Origin: Actinotalea alkalitolerans | Lineage (GTDB): Bacteria; Actinomycetota; Actinomycetes; Actinomycetales; Cellulomonadaceae | Direction: 5' to 3' | Assembly (NCBI RefSeq): GCF_023369855.1 | Contig: NZ_JAMBPP010000008.1 | Location: 62,001 to 126,000, forward strand | Length of the DNA: 64,000 nucleotides | Shown here: positions 34,263 to 42,280 of the stretch, piece by piece | Position numbering within the stretch: position 1 is the first letter of the stretch | Layout: each line of letters opens with the position of its first letter | Made by a program: the position numbers and the translations under genes | The notes under the pieces: model-generated | The model's database searches: none | The model's input: the letters and a program-made list of their open reading frames with translations, nothing else | What the model was told of the DNA's origin: nothing

Positions 34263-35735
34263 TCAGACGTCGAGGAAGCGCACCAGGTCCGCCGCCGCGC
34301 CGGTGTAGGAGGCGGGGGTCATCGCCGCGAGGCGGGCCGCGACGTCGTCGGGCAGCCCGAGCGAGGTGACGAAGGCCCGGAGGTCCTCGCCGGTGATCCG
34401 TCGCCCGCGGGTCAGCTCCTTGAGCCGCTCGTAGGGCTCGTCCATGCCCGGTACCCCGGCCACCCCGGCGGCGCGCATCGCGGACTGGACGGCCTCGCCG
34501 AGCACCTCCCAGTTGGCGTCGAGGTCACGTTCCATGGCGGCGGCGTCGACGTCGAGCCCGGCCAGCCCGCGGCGCACGTTGTCGATCGCCAGGAGCGAGT
34601 GGCCGAAGGCCGGGCCGATGTTGCGCTGCGTGGTCGAGTCGGTGAGGTCGCGCTGCATGCGGCTGGTCACCAGGGTCGAGCCCAGGGTGTCCAGCAGGGC
34701 GCTGGACAGCTCGAGGTTGGCCTCGGCGTTCTCGAAGCGGATCGGGTTGACCTTGTGCGGCATGGTCGAGGAGCCGACCGTGCCCTGCCCGCGGACCTGC
34801 GCGAAGTAGCCCAGCGAGATGTACGTCCACACGTCGGTCGCCAGGTTGTGCAGGATCCGGTTGAACCGCGCGACGTCGGCGTACAGCTCGGCCTGCCAGT
34901 CGTGGGACTCGATCTGGGTGGTCAACGGGTTCCACGTCAGACCCAGGTGCTCGACGAAGGACCGCGAGACCGCGACCCAGTCCGCACCGGGGACCGCCGC
35001 GAGGTGCGCGCCGTAGGTGCCGGTCGCGCCGTTGATCTTGCCCAGGTACTCGGCCGCCTCGATCCGGCGCAGCTGGCGGTCCAGCCGGTGGGCCAGCACC
35101 GCGAGCTCCTTGCCGATGGTCGTGGGGGTGGCCGGCTGACCGTGGGTGCGGGCCAGCATGGGGACGGCGGCGTGCTCACGGGCCAGTGCCGCGATCTCGC
35201 CCACCAGCGCCCTGGCCGCGGGCAACCACACCTGGCGGACGGCGCCCTGCACCATCAGGGCGTAGGACAGGTTGTTGATGTCCTCGCTGGTCGCGGCGAA
35301 GTGCACCAGCTCGCCGACCTCGGGCAGCACGGTGTCCTCGCCCAGCACGGCGCGCGCGTCGGCGAGCCGCTTCTTGAGCAGGTACTCGACCGCCTTGACG
35401 TCGTGCACGGTGATCTTCTCGGTCGCGGCGAGCTCGGCGACCGTGTCGGCGTCGAAGGTCGCGACGACGTCGCGCAGGTAGTCCCGCTCCTCGTTGGCCA
35501 GCGTGGGCGCACCCGGGACCACGTGGTGCGAGGTCAGGTGGATCAGCCACTCGACCTCGACGTGGACGCGCTCGCGGTTGAGCGCGGCCTCGGAGAGGTG
35601 GTCGACGAGCGGTGCGACGGCCGACCGGTACCGCCCGTCGAGCGGGCCGAGGGCGATCGCCGGGACGACGTCGGCCAGGGTCCGCCGGTCGTCGAGCGGG
35701 GCGGGACGGGACGTGTCGGGCTCGTTGCGCGGCAT
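34263..35735 (-). CDS. purB: Adenylosuccinate lyase
   Basis: The 490-residue enzyme catalyses two fumarate-releasing steps of purine synthesis (SAICAR to AICAR, adenylosuccinate to AMP). The superfamily signature [18 protein letters not shown] is near 320. It also has [20 protein letters not shown] and an N-terminal [20 protein letters not shown] typical of the PurB branch. A GGAAGGA site precedes the ATG. It is monocistronic or leads into the chemoreceptor gene 113 bp downstream. Confidence 0.95.
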   Translation of the reverse strand: MPRNEPDTSRPAPLDDRRTLADVVPAIALGPLDGRYRSAVAPLVDHLSEAALNRERVHVEVEWLIHLTSHHVVPGAPTLANEERDYLRDVVATFDADTVAELAATEKITVHDVKAVEYLLKKRLADARAVLGEDTVLPEVGELVHFAATSEDINNLSYALMVQGAVRQVWLPAARALVGEIAALAREHAAVPMLARTHGQPATPTTIGKELAVLAHRLDRQLRRIEAAEYLGKINGATGTYGAHLAAVPGADWVAVSRSFVEHLGLTWNPLTTQIESHDWQAELYADVARFNRILHNLATDVWTYISLGYFAQVRGQGTVGSSTMPHKVNPIRFENAEANLELSSALLDTLGSTLVTSRMQRDLTDSTTQRNIGPAFGHSLLAIDNVRRGLAGLDVDAAAMERDLDANWEVLGEAVQSAMRAAGVAGVPGMDEPYERLKELTRGRRITGEDLRAFVTSLGLPDDVAARLAAMTPASYTGAAADLVRFLDV

Positions 35736-35797
35736 GCGGCAATCCTTCCACGCCGCCCCGACGCGCCGTGTCGGTGCCCGTGGCTAGCGTGGCGGGC

Positions 35798-36199
35798 ATG
35801 ACACCGCACCTGGACCAGCTGGGGATCGTGGTGGCGGACATGGCGGCCTCGCTGGCCTTCTACCGCCGTCTGGGTCTGGACGTCCCCGCCTCGGCCGACG
35901 CCGAGCCCCACGTCGAGATCACCCTGCCCGGTGGGTTGCGCCTGGCCTGGGACACGGTTGAGGTGATCCGCACCTTCGACCCCGGGTGGGAGCTGCCGGC
36001 GGGTGGCAGCCGCACGGCTCTCGCCTTCCGCTGCGACTCCCCCGCCCACGTCGACGCGCTGTACGCCGAGCTCGTCACGGCCGGGTACGTGGGTCACCAG
36101 GAGCCCTGGGACGCCTTCTGGGGGCAGAGGTACGCCGTGGTGCGGGATCCCGACGGGCTGGCGGTGGACCTCTTCGCCCCCCTGCCGGAGGCTGCCTGA
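35798..36199 (+). CDS. VOC superfamily (glyoxalase/dioxygenase-like) protein
   Basis: The 133-residue protein has the paired beta-alpha-beta-beta-beta fold: QLGIVVADMAASLAFYRRLGLDVP, then VRDPDGLAVDLFAPL at the C-terminus. The candidate metal ligands include a Glu (HVEITLPGG) and residues near the end, but the set is incomplete for a classic glyoxalase I. Relatives include antibiotic-binding and detoxifying proteins; function is open. A TAGCGT -10 box lies 7 bp before the ATG, suggesting a leaderless mRNA. It diverges from purB. Confidence 0.82.
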   Translation: MTPHLDQLGIVVADMAASLAFYRRLGLDVPASADAEPHVEITLPGGLRLAWDTVEVIRTFDPGWELPAGGSRTALAFRCDSPAHVDALYAELVTAGYVGHQEPWDAFWGQRYAVVRDPDGLAVDLFAPLPEAA

Positions 36200-36274
36200 C
36201 CTCGGGGTGCCGCTGCCCGACCTCGGGGTGCCGCTGACAGGTCTCGGGTGTCGGTGACAGGTCTCGGGTGTCGC
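36193..36274. repeat. Four imperfect 20-21-bp tandem repeats after the VOC gene
   Basis: TGCCYGACCTCGGGGTGCCGC occurs at 36193-36213 and 36214-36234; TGACAGGTCTCGGGTGTCGS occurs at 36235-36254 and 36255-36274. The two pairs are diverged copies of one unit, and the first overlaps the VOC stop codon. The array fills most of the gap to the next gene. Confidence 0.8.
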
Positions 36275-36314
36275 CGAGAGGGACGCGGACCTGCTGCCCG
36301 ATCCCCTGGCAGGG

Positions 36315-37241
36315 ATGATGGTTGGTGTGGACCGGCCGGGCGAGGAACGCGCACCGGGGTCGCGCGGGGGTGCCGACGCCCCACCGCGGCCCGCTGTGCT
36401 GCGCCCCGACACCGACGTCGCCCACGTGCGGCGCAGCGTCTGGGTGGTCTCGCTGCTGTCCCTGGCGGTGGTGGTCTCGGGGCTGATCGGTCCGTGGAGC
36501 ATCGAGGTGAGCGAGTCCACCGCGCCGGTCGAGGTCACGCCCGGACCGGCCGAGGGCCTCACGCCGACGCCCGAGCCCGATCCGCTGGTCGAGGCCCTGC
36601 GGCAGATCGAGGTCGAGCCGTGGGACCTGCGCTGGCTGTGGACCTCTCTGCTGCTGCTCGTCCTGGCGGCGGTGGTGACCGCGGCCGTCCTCTGGCTGCG
36701 ACGGCTCGAGCCGCGACGTGCGGTCGACGGGCCGGGGGACGCCTTCGACGTCGAACCGGGGGAGATGGTCGGCCCGGCGACCGCCGGGGAGCTGCCGGAC
36801 CTGCCGGCCCTGCGCCGGGGCCTCGCCGACGCCGACACGCAGATCCGCGCGCGACGTGACCCCGCCGACGTGATCATCGCCGCCTGGGTCGCCCTCGAGG
36901 CGGCCGCCGGCGGGTCGGGGGTGACCCGTCACCCTGCAGCGACCCCGACCGAGTTCACCGTCGAGGTGCTGGACCGCACCCCCGCCGACCGGACGGCCAC
37001 CCGGGTGCTGCTCGGGCTCTACCTCCAGGCACGCTTCGGCGACGAGCCGCTCACCGCCCAGGACGTGATCGACGCGACCACGGCCCTCGACGCACTCTCC
37101 TCGTCCCTCGCCGACCGGCCTTCGAGGCCGTCGGGAGGTGTGCCCGGCGGCCCTGCCCCCGACGGCGACGTGCCCGGAGGTGACGTTCCCGACGGCGACG
37201 CCCCCGACAGCGACGTGCCCGGAGAGGGGCCCCGCCGATGA
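36315..37241 (+). CDS. DUF4129 domain membrane protein
   Basis: The 308-residue protein has a first membrane helix (VWVVSLLSLAVVVSGLIGPW), an extracytoplasmic loop and a second helix (WLWTSLLLLVLAAVVTAAVLWL, about 110-132). A cytoplasmic DUF4129 domain (about 170-265) contains DPADVIIAAWVALEAAA, PTEFTVEVL and FGDEPLTAQDV. DUF4129 proteins occur with MoxR and DUF58 proteins, as here, often with transglutaminase-like enzymes. It ends in a repetitive GDVPGGDVPDGDAPDSDVPG tail. It is the first gene of a five-gene coupled operon. ATG 36315 or the adjacent 36318 is the start. Confidence 0.82.
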   Translation: MMVGVDRPGEERAPGSRGGADAPPRPAVLRPDTDVAHVRRSVWVVSLLSLAVVVSGLIGPWSIEVSESTAPVEVTPGPAEGLTPTPEPDPLVEALRQIEVEPWDLRWLWTSLLLLVLAAVVTAAVLWLRRLEPRRAVDGPGDAFDVEPGEMVGPATAGELPDLPALRRGLADADTQIRARRDPADVIIAAWVALEAAAGGSGVTRHPAATPTEFTVEVLDRTPADRTATRVLLGLYLQARFGDEPLTAQDVIDATTALDALSSSLADRPSRPSGGVPGGPAPDGDVPGGDVPDGDAPDSDVPGEGPRR

Positions 37242-37810
37242 GCCGGTGGGACCGACCGCGCACCCTGGTCGCACGGGTCCTGGACCGGCTGCCCGACGCC
37301 GACCCGCGCCCGGCTCTCACGGGCGCCGTCGTCGGGCTGGGCACGGTGCTCGTGGGCATACCGCTGCGCGACGGCCTCGTGCTGGGCGGGGCGACCTTCG
37401 TGCTGGTCACCGCGGCGGTGATCCTGACCGCCGGGGCCGAGCACGACTGGCCCGAGCACGACCCCGAGGCCACCGACGGCGTGCGACGCGACGTCGCCGC
37501 GCTCACCTGGACCTTCGTCGGTCGGGACGGGCGGGTCTCGGAGGCCGCCGTGCGCCGCCTCCGCCTGGTGGCCGCGCGGCGGCTGGCCCGTCACGGCGTG
37601 CACCTGGAGACCGGTCGCGCGGGGGCCCAGCTGCGCCCCGACCAGATGGACCCGCAGCAGGTGGCGGCGGCCCGTGAGCTGCTGGGTGAGCGGGCCTGGC
37701 GCACGCTCATGCCCACCGGCGGGCTGCCCTCGCTGCGTGAGATCACCCACTGCGTCGAGATCCTCGAGATGCTCGGACCCGTCCCCACCACCGAGAGGCC
37801 CCGGCCGTGA
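37238..37810 (+). CDS. Membrane-anchored protein of the MoxR/DUF58 operon, unknown function
   Basis: The 190-residue product has two closely spaced hydrophobic helices (LTGAVVGLGTVLVGIPL; LVLGGATFVLVTAAVILTAG) followed by a soluble alpha-helical domain rich in Arg and Ala (AALTWTFVGRDGRVSEAAVRRL, ITHCVEILEML). It is coupled by 4-base overlaps to the DUF4129 gene before and the MoxR gene after. Conserved position between these genes suggests a structural part of the same membrane complex; no catalytic motif is visible. Confidence 0.8.
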   Translation: MSRWDRPRTLVARVLDRLPDADPRPALTGAVVGLGTVLVGIPLRDGLVLGGATFVLVTAAVILTAGAEHDWPEHDPEATDGVRRDVAALTWTFVGRDGRVSEAAVRRLRLVAARRLARHGVHLETGRAGAQLRPDQMDPQQVAAARELLGERAWRTLMPTGGLPSLREITHCVEILEMLGPVPTTERPRP

Positions 37811-38850
37811 CCCAACCCCCAGGCGGCACGCCGTCGTCCCCCCCAGGCGGCACGTCGCCGGCCCGACCCCTCCCGCCCGCGCAGGTCGCGACCCTCGCCC
37901 AGGCGGTGCTGACCGAGGTCGGGACAGCGGTGGTCGGCATGCGCGAGCCCCTGCGCATCGCCCTGGCGGCGATCCTCGCGGGGGGCCACGTGCTGTTCGA
38001 GGACGTGCCCGGTCTGGGCAAGACCCTCGCGGCGCGCAGCCTGGCCACCGCCCTGGGTCTGGACTTCCAGCGGGTCCAGTGCACGCCGGACCTGCTCCCC
38101 TCGGACATCACCGGCTCGGCGGTCTACGACCCGCAGCGCTCGGCCTTCACCTTCCGGCCGGGGCCGGTGTTCACCGGTCTGCTGCTCGCCGACGAGATCA
38201 ACCGCACCGCACCCAAGACCCAGTCCGCGCTGCTCGAGGCGATGGCCGAGCGGCAGGTCACTGTGGACGGGACCACGTACCCGATGGCCAGCCCGTTCCA
38301 CGTGATGGCCACCTCCAACCCGGTCGAGTACGAAGGCACCTACCCGTTGCCCGAGGCGCAGCTCGACCGCTTCATGGTGCGGCTGGCCGTGGGCTACCCC
38401 GACCACGCCGCCGAGGTCGACGTCCTGGGTCGCCGGCTGTCGCGCCGCCAGGAGGCCGCACCGGTCTCTCGGGTGGTCGACGCGACCACGGTGCTCGCGA
38501 TGCAGGCGGGCGTCGAGGAGGTACGGGTGGACCCCGACGTCGTGGGCTACTGCGTGGACCTCGCCGCAGCGACCCGCCGTCACGACGCGGTCGAGGTCGG
38601 CGCCTCGCCGCGGGGCTCCCAGGCCCTGGTGCTCGTGGCCCGTGCTCTCGCGGTCCTGTCCGGGCGCCGGTTCGTGACGCCTGAGGACGTCAAGGCGGTC
38701 GCCGAGCCCGCCCTCGCCCACCGGATGACCCTGACCCCGGCGAGCTGGGCCTCGGGGGTCGCGCCGGAGGCCGTGGTGCGTGAGGTCCTGCACCTGGTCC
38801 CGGGCCCCTCGACGGTGCCCTCCCGCGACGGCGACGGCACGAGCTGGTGA
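37807..38850 (+). CDS. MoxR family AAA+ ATPase
   Basis: The 347-residue ATPase has Walker A EDVPGLGKTLAARS (about 66-80), Walker B LLLADEINRTAPKTQSALLE and sensor region MATSNPVEYEGTYPLPEAQL. MoxR ATPases act as chaperones that activate metal- or cofactor-containing partners, usually with VWA proteins. Here the partner is the DUF58 protein immediately downstream, whose fold is VWA-like. The GTG start overlaps the upstream stop. The N-terminal 35 residues are Pro/Gly-rich with a repeated PPGGTPSSP-type element. Confidence 0.92.
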   Translation: MTQPPGGTPSSPPGGTSPARPLPPAQVATLAQAVLTEVGTAVVGMREPLRIALAAILAGGHVLFEDVPGLGKTLAARSLATALGLDFQRVQCTPDLLPSDITGSAVYDPQRSAFTFRPGPVFTGLLLADEINRTAPKTQSALLEAMAERQVTVDGTTYPMASPFHVMATSNPVEYEGTYPLPEAQLDRFMVRLAVGYPDHAAEVDVLGRRLSRRQEAAPVSRVVDATTVLAMQAGVEEVRVDPDVVGYCVDLAAATRRHDAVEVGASPRGSQALVLVARALAVLSGRRFVTPEDVKAVAEPALAHRMTLTPASWASGVAPEAVVREVLHLVPGPSTVPSRDGDGTSW

Positions 38851-38854
38851 GCTG

Positions 38855-40198
38855 ATGGCCGCGGGGCAGGGCGGGGGTCGCGGGCCGGGGGAGCCGTGGG
38901 TCGTCGACGAGCGGCTCGCGTGGACCCTGGGTGCCGGGATGGTGCTGCTCGTGCTCGGCGTCCTGGCGGGTCGGCCCGACGTGGCGCTGCTGGGGGTCGC
39001 GCCCGTCGTCGCCTCCCTGTGGGCATGGGGGAGCCGCCCCCGGGGCGAGGTGTGGGTGGACGCCGAGCGCACCCGCGTGCCCGGCCCCGACGGTGCCCCT
39101 GACAGCGGGTCGCTCACCGCCCGGCTGCACCTGGCTGCACCCCCCGGGACCGAGGCCGTGCGGGTCCGTGTCGGACGCCCCGGCCACACGCCCGTCGAGG
39201 CGCTGGTCCACGTGCCGGTCACCCGCCAGATCGAGGTCGCGGCCCGGTCGGTGCGGACCGGGCCCCAGCCGCTGTTCAGCATCGACCACCAGGGGCTGGG
39301 GCGGGGGTCGCACGTGACCGGCCCGGCCGGCACCTCGACGGCCGACCAGGTGCTGGTGCTCCCGCGCGCCCGCCCGTTGGCCGACCTGCCGCTGCCCGCG
39401 CGGCTGCGCGGCCTGACCGGGCACCACGAGTCCCGGCGCCCGGGAGAAGGAGGGGGGCTGCGCGACATCCACCCGTTCGCGCCGGGCGACAGCCTGCGCC
39501 GGGTCGACTGGCGCACCACGGCCCGCCGCTCGCCCGGTCTGGAGCAGCTGTACGTGCGTCGCACGGTGGCGCTGGCCGAGGCGATGGTGACCCTCGTGGT
39601 GGACTCGCGGGACGACGTCGGCCCCGACCCGGCGACCTGGAGCGGCATGCTTCCGGTGCGGCCCGACGACGCGACCTCCCTGGACCTGGCCCGCCAGGCC
39701 GCGGCGAGCATCGCCCAGGCGAGCCTGGCGACCGGTGACCGGGTGGGGCTCGAGGACCTGGGGGTGCGGCTGCGCGCGCTGCGCCCGGGCGCCGGGCGCC
39801 GTCAGCTCGACCGGGTGGTCCACCAGCTCGCGGTGCTGCGACCCCTCGGTGAGCCCACCCGGCGGGTGCGCCCACCCGTGCTGCCCTCGGGGTCGATCGT
39901 CTACGTCTTCTCGACCTTCCTGGACCCCGAGGCCGCGCGGCTCGCGGTCGTGTGGCGCAGGTCGGGCCACCGGGTGGTCGCCGTCGACGTGCTCCCACCG
40001 GTCCGGGTGAGGGGGACGACCGCACGCGAGCGTCTCGCGCTGCGGATCGTGATGATCGAGCGGGAGGACCGGCTCGCCGACCTCACCTCCGCCGGGGCCG
40101 AGGTGGTGGTCTGGTCGGACACCTCCCGGGCCTCCGCCCGGCTGCAGCAGCTCGCGCGTCGGTCGCACCGCCGTCCCGGCTCGGGGGGCGGGCGATGA
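38855..40198 (+). CDS. DUF58 domain protein
   Basis: The 447-residue protein carries two N-terminal membrane helices (LAWTLGAGMVLLVLGVLAG and following) and the DUF58 signature HPFAPGDSLRRVDWRTTARR (about 205-224). A VWA-like segment with TLVVDSRDDVG follows. It lies 4 bp after the MoxR gene, the standard MoxR/DUF58 pairing. The role is generally unresolved, probably assembly or quality control at the envelope. Confidence 0.9.
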   Translation: MAAGQGGGRGPGEPWVVDERLAWTLGAGMVLLVLGVLAGRPDVALLGVAPVVASLWAWGSRPRGEVWVDAERTRVPGPDGAPDSGSLTARLHLAAPPGTEAVRVRVGRPGHTPVEALVHVPVTRQIEVAARSVRTGPQPLFSIDHQGLGRGSHVTGPAGTSTADQVLVLPRARPLADLPLPARLRGLTGHHESRRPGEGGGLRDIHPFAPGDSLRRVDWRTTARRSPGLEQLYVRRTVALAEAMVTLVVDSRDDVGPDPATWSGMLPVRPDDATSLDLARQAAASIAQASLATGDRVGLEDLGVRLRALRPGAGRRQLDRVVHQLAVLRPLGEPTRRVRPPVLPSGSIVYVFSTFLDPEAARLAVVWRRSGHRVVAVDVLPPVRVRGTTARERLALRIVMIEREDRLADLTSAGAEVVVWSDTSRASARLQQLARRSHRRPGSGGGR

Positions 40199-40776
40199 CC
40201 ACCCGCGTCGAGGTGCGGCTCGTCGCCCCGGTGCCCGGCTGGGCGGTGCGGGTCGCCGTGGCCGTCCTCATGGTCGGCTGCGGCGCGCTGGCGGCCCGGG
40301 GCGCGACCGGTGCGGTGCTGGTCGTCGGTGCGGCGGGCCTCGCCGTCTGGCGACCGTCGTGGCCGGTCGCCCCGGGCGTGCTGCTGCTGGTGGGGCTGTG
40401 GGTGCTGGCCGGTGACGACCTGCTCGGCCCACCGGGGGCCGAGGCCCCTGCGGTACGGCTGGTCCCCGCGATGGCCCTGGTGCTGGGTCTGCACCTGATG
40501 GTGCGGGCCGCGGCGCTCGCGGCCCACGTTCCGTGGGGTGGTCTGGTCGAGGGGCCTGTGCTCGGCGCGGTGGCCCGGTCGATGGTCGGCCCACAGCTCC
40601 TCGCGCAGACGCTCGTGCTCGCGGTCGTGTGGGTCCGTGGGGGGCTGGGCGGGGTCCTGGTGGGCCAGGGGTGGCTGCGGGTGGTGGTGGTCGCGGCGGT
40701 CGTGGCCGCGATGGTGCTCGTGGTGCCGCGCGACTGGTGGCGTCGTCGTCGGCTGCGGGGATGGTCGGCGCAGTAG
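40195..40776 (+). CDS. Hydrophobic membrane protein closing the MoxR/DUF58 operon
   Basis: The 193-residue protein is almost entirely hydrophobic, with about five or six helices (for example VAPGVLLLVGLWVLAG, TLVLAVVWVRGGLGGVLVG and VVVVAAVVAAMVLVVP) and a basic tail DWWRRRRLRGW. The ATG overlaps the DUF58 stop (ATGA). I recognise no family motif. It probably belongs to the same membrane complex because of the tight coupling. Confidence 0.8.
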   Translation: MTTRVEVRLVAPVPGWAVRVAVAVLMVGCGALAARGATGAVLVVGAAGLAVWRPSWPVAPGVLLLVGLWVLAGDDLLGPPGAEAPAVRLVPAMALVLGLHLMVRAAALAAHVPWGGLVEGPVLGAVARSMVGPQLLAQTLVLAVVWVRGGLGGVLVGQGWLRVVVVAAVVAAMVLVVPRDWWRRRRLRGWSAQ

Positions 40777-40782
40777 CGGCCC

Positions 40783-41832
40783 TCAGGGCAGGACGGCGTC
40801 CGACACGGGAGCCGGCGGCGAGACGGGCCGGGTCCGCGCGGTCTCGGCGAGCAGGACACCGGCCAGGACCACCGCGCCGCCGGCGAGCTGGGTCGCGGTC
40901 ATCGACTCCCCGAGCACCACCCAGGCCACGGCTCCCGCCCCCACGGGCTCGACCATGCCGATCACCCCGGCCCGGGCGGGTCCGATGCGCGCGAGGCCGG
41001 CGAGCACGAGGACGTAGGGCACCACCGTCCCGAGAACCACGATCCAGGTGACCAGCGCCCACAGGGGTGGGGTCTGGCCGGCGAGGATCCCGGGCAGCGC
41101 GACCTCGGCGGTCAGCACCCGGGTGTCGAAGGTCCACAGCGGCTGCAGGACGATCCAGAACGCTGCCGCGAAAACCATCGAGACGGCCTGGGTGGACAGC
41201 GGGTCGCGGGCCCGCACGAGCCGGTCACCCAGCAGGAAGTACGTCGCGAGGCACACGGCGGCACCCAGCCCGGCGGCGACGCCCACCGCGTCCAGGGTGA
41301 TGCCCTGGCCCACCCGGGCGACCAGGGCCAGGCCGCTCAGGCAGGCGGCCAGGGCCCACCACACCCGGGCGCGCACGGACTCGCGGAGCACGAACCGGGC
41401 CCACAGCGCGACCAGCAGCGGGGCGGTGAACTCCAGGAGCAGCGCGACCCCCACGGGGAGCCGGGAGATCGCCACGAAGTACAGCCACTGCACCAGCGCC
41501 ATGCCGACCACCCCGAGGATGCCGATCGCGGCGAGCTCCTTGCCGCGCACCCGCAGCCGGCCCGGTGCCACGACCAGCACCGCCGCCATGAGGATCACCG
41601 CCGACCCGAGCGAGCGCAGCTCGACCAGACGCATGGTGCTCAGCCCCGACTGCAGCGCGATCTTGGAGACGGTGCCGTTGACGGAGAAGAGCAGCGCCGC
41701 CACGAGCACCGCCAGCGCGCCGAGGGCAGCCGTGCGGGGGGTGGGTACCGGGCGCGGGCCGGTCGAGGGTGCACCCCCGAGGTGGGGCCGCCGTCCGGGT
41801 CGAGGCTCGCGCACGCGCCGACTGTGTCCCAT
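40783..41832 (-). CDS. EamA family (drug/metabolite) transporter
   Basis: The 349-residue carrier has ten predicted helices in two EamA repeats: first ALAVLVAALLFSVNGTVSKIAL, second VAAGLGAAVCLATYFLLGDRL. The late motif IGMVEPVGAGAVAWVVLGE is typical of the RhaT/YdcZ-like branch. The basic N-terminal 35 residues lie in the cytoplasm. Substrate (amino acid, metabolite or drug) cannot be deduced. It converges on the MoxR/DUF58 operon with a 6-bp gap and diverges from the gene at 41975. Confidence 0.9.
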   Translation of the reverse strand: MGHSRRVREPRPGRRPHLGGAPSTGPRPVPTPRTAALGALAVLVAALLFSVNGTVSKIALQSGLSTMRLVELRSLGSAVILMAAVLVVAPGRLRVRGKELAAIGILGVVGMALVQWLYFVAISRLPVGVALLLEFTAPLLVALWARFVLRESVRARVWWALAACLSGLALVARVGQGITLDAVGVAAGLGAAVCLATYFLLGDRLVRARDPLSTQAVSMVFAAAFWIVLQPLWTFDTRVLTAEVALPGILAGQTPPLWALVTWIVVLGTVVPYVLVLAGLARIGPARAGVIGMVEPVGAGAVAWVVLGESMTATQLAGGAVVLAGVLLAETARTRPVSPPAPVSDAVLP

Positions 41833-41974
41833 CGACCCGCTGCGCGTCCACAGCGCCGCGGTCGCGCTGCGTCCCCACCCCTCGAGCAGGCAGGGCAGCA
41901 GCGGGGTGGCCGCCGGTCCCTAACGTCTGCCGGGTCGGCACCGCAGGGGTCCGACATCTCGGGCGGAGGGCGCG

Positions 41975-42280
41975 ATGACCTGGGTGGTCGACTGCGAGAA
42001 GGACCAGCGGCGCACGGCACGCCAGGCCGAGGCCACCCTGGCGGTCGTGGCCGAGGAGCTGCGGCTCGCCCGCCTGCGGGTGGTCGCCGCGCAGGACGTC
42101 GACTGGCTCTCGCCTGCGGCGACCGCGTACGGCGCGCGCATCGAGGAGCTCCACGCCAGGCTGGTCCGGCTGACCTCCTGCCTGGACGTCGCCTACCAGG
42201 CGGTGCGCGTCCACACCCGCGCCGCGGACGGTCTGCTCGCCCAGGAGGAGTTCTGCCTGGCCATGCCGGAGCTCCGGTGA
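41975..42280 (+). CDS. Small WXG100-like helical protein
   Basis: The 101-residue protein is predicted as two long helices around a turn DWLSPAATAYGARI (Trp44, Ser46, Tyr52). This resembles the W-x-G plus downstream aromatic of WXG100/ESAT-6 secreted proteins. It contains Cys7, Cys73 and Cys97, which is unusual for that family. A GGAGGGCG ribosome site precedes ATG 41975. The stop overlaps the GTG of the lipase-like gene at 42277, the typical organisation of a WXG protein with a large secreted partner. No ESX core gene is in the window. Confidence 0.72.
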   Translation: MTWVVDCEKDQRRTARQAEATLAVVAEELRLARLRVVAAQDVDWLSPAATAYGARIEELHARLVRLTSCLDVAYQAVRVHTRAADGLLAQEEFCLAMPELR

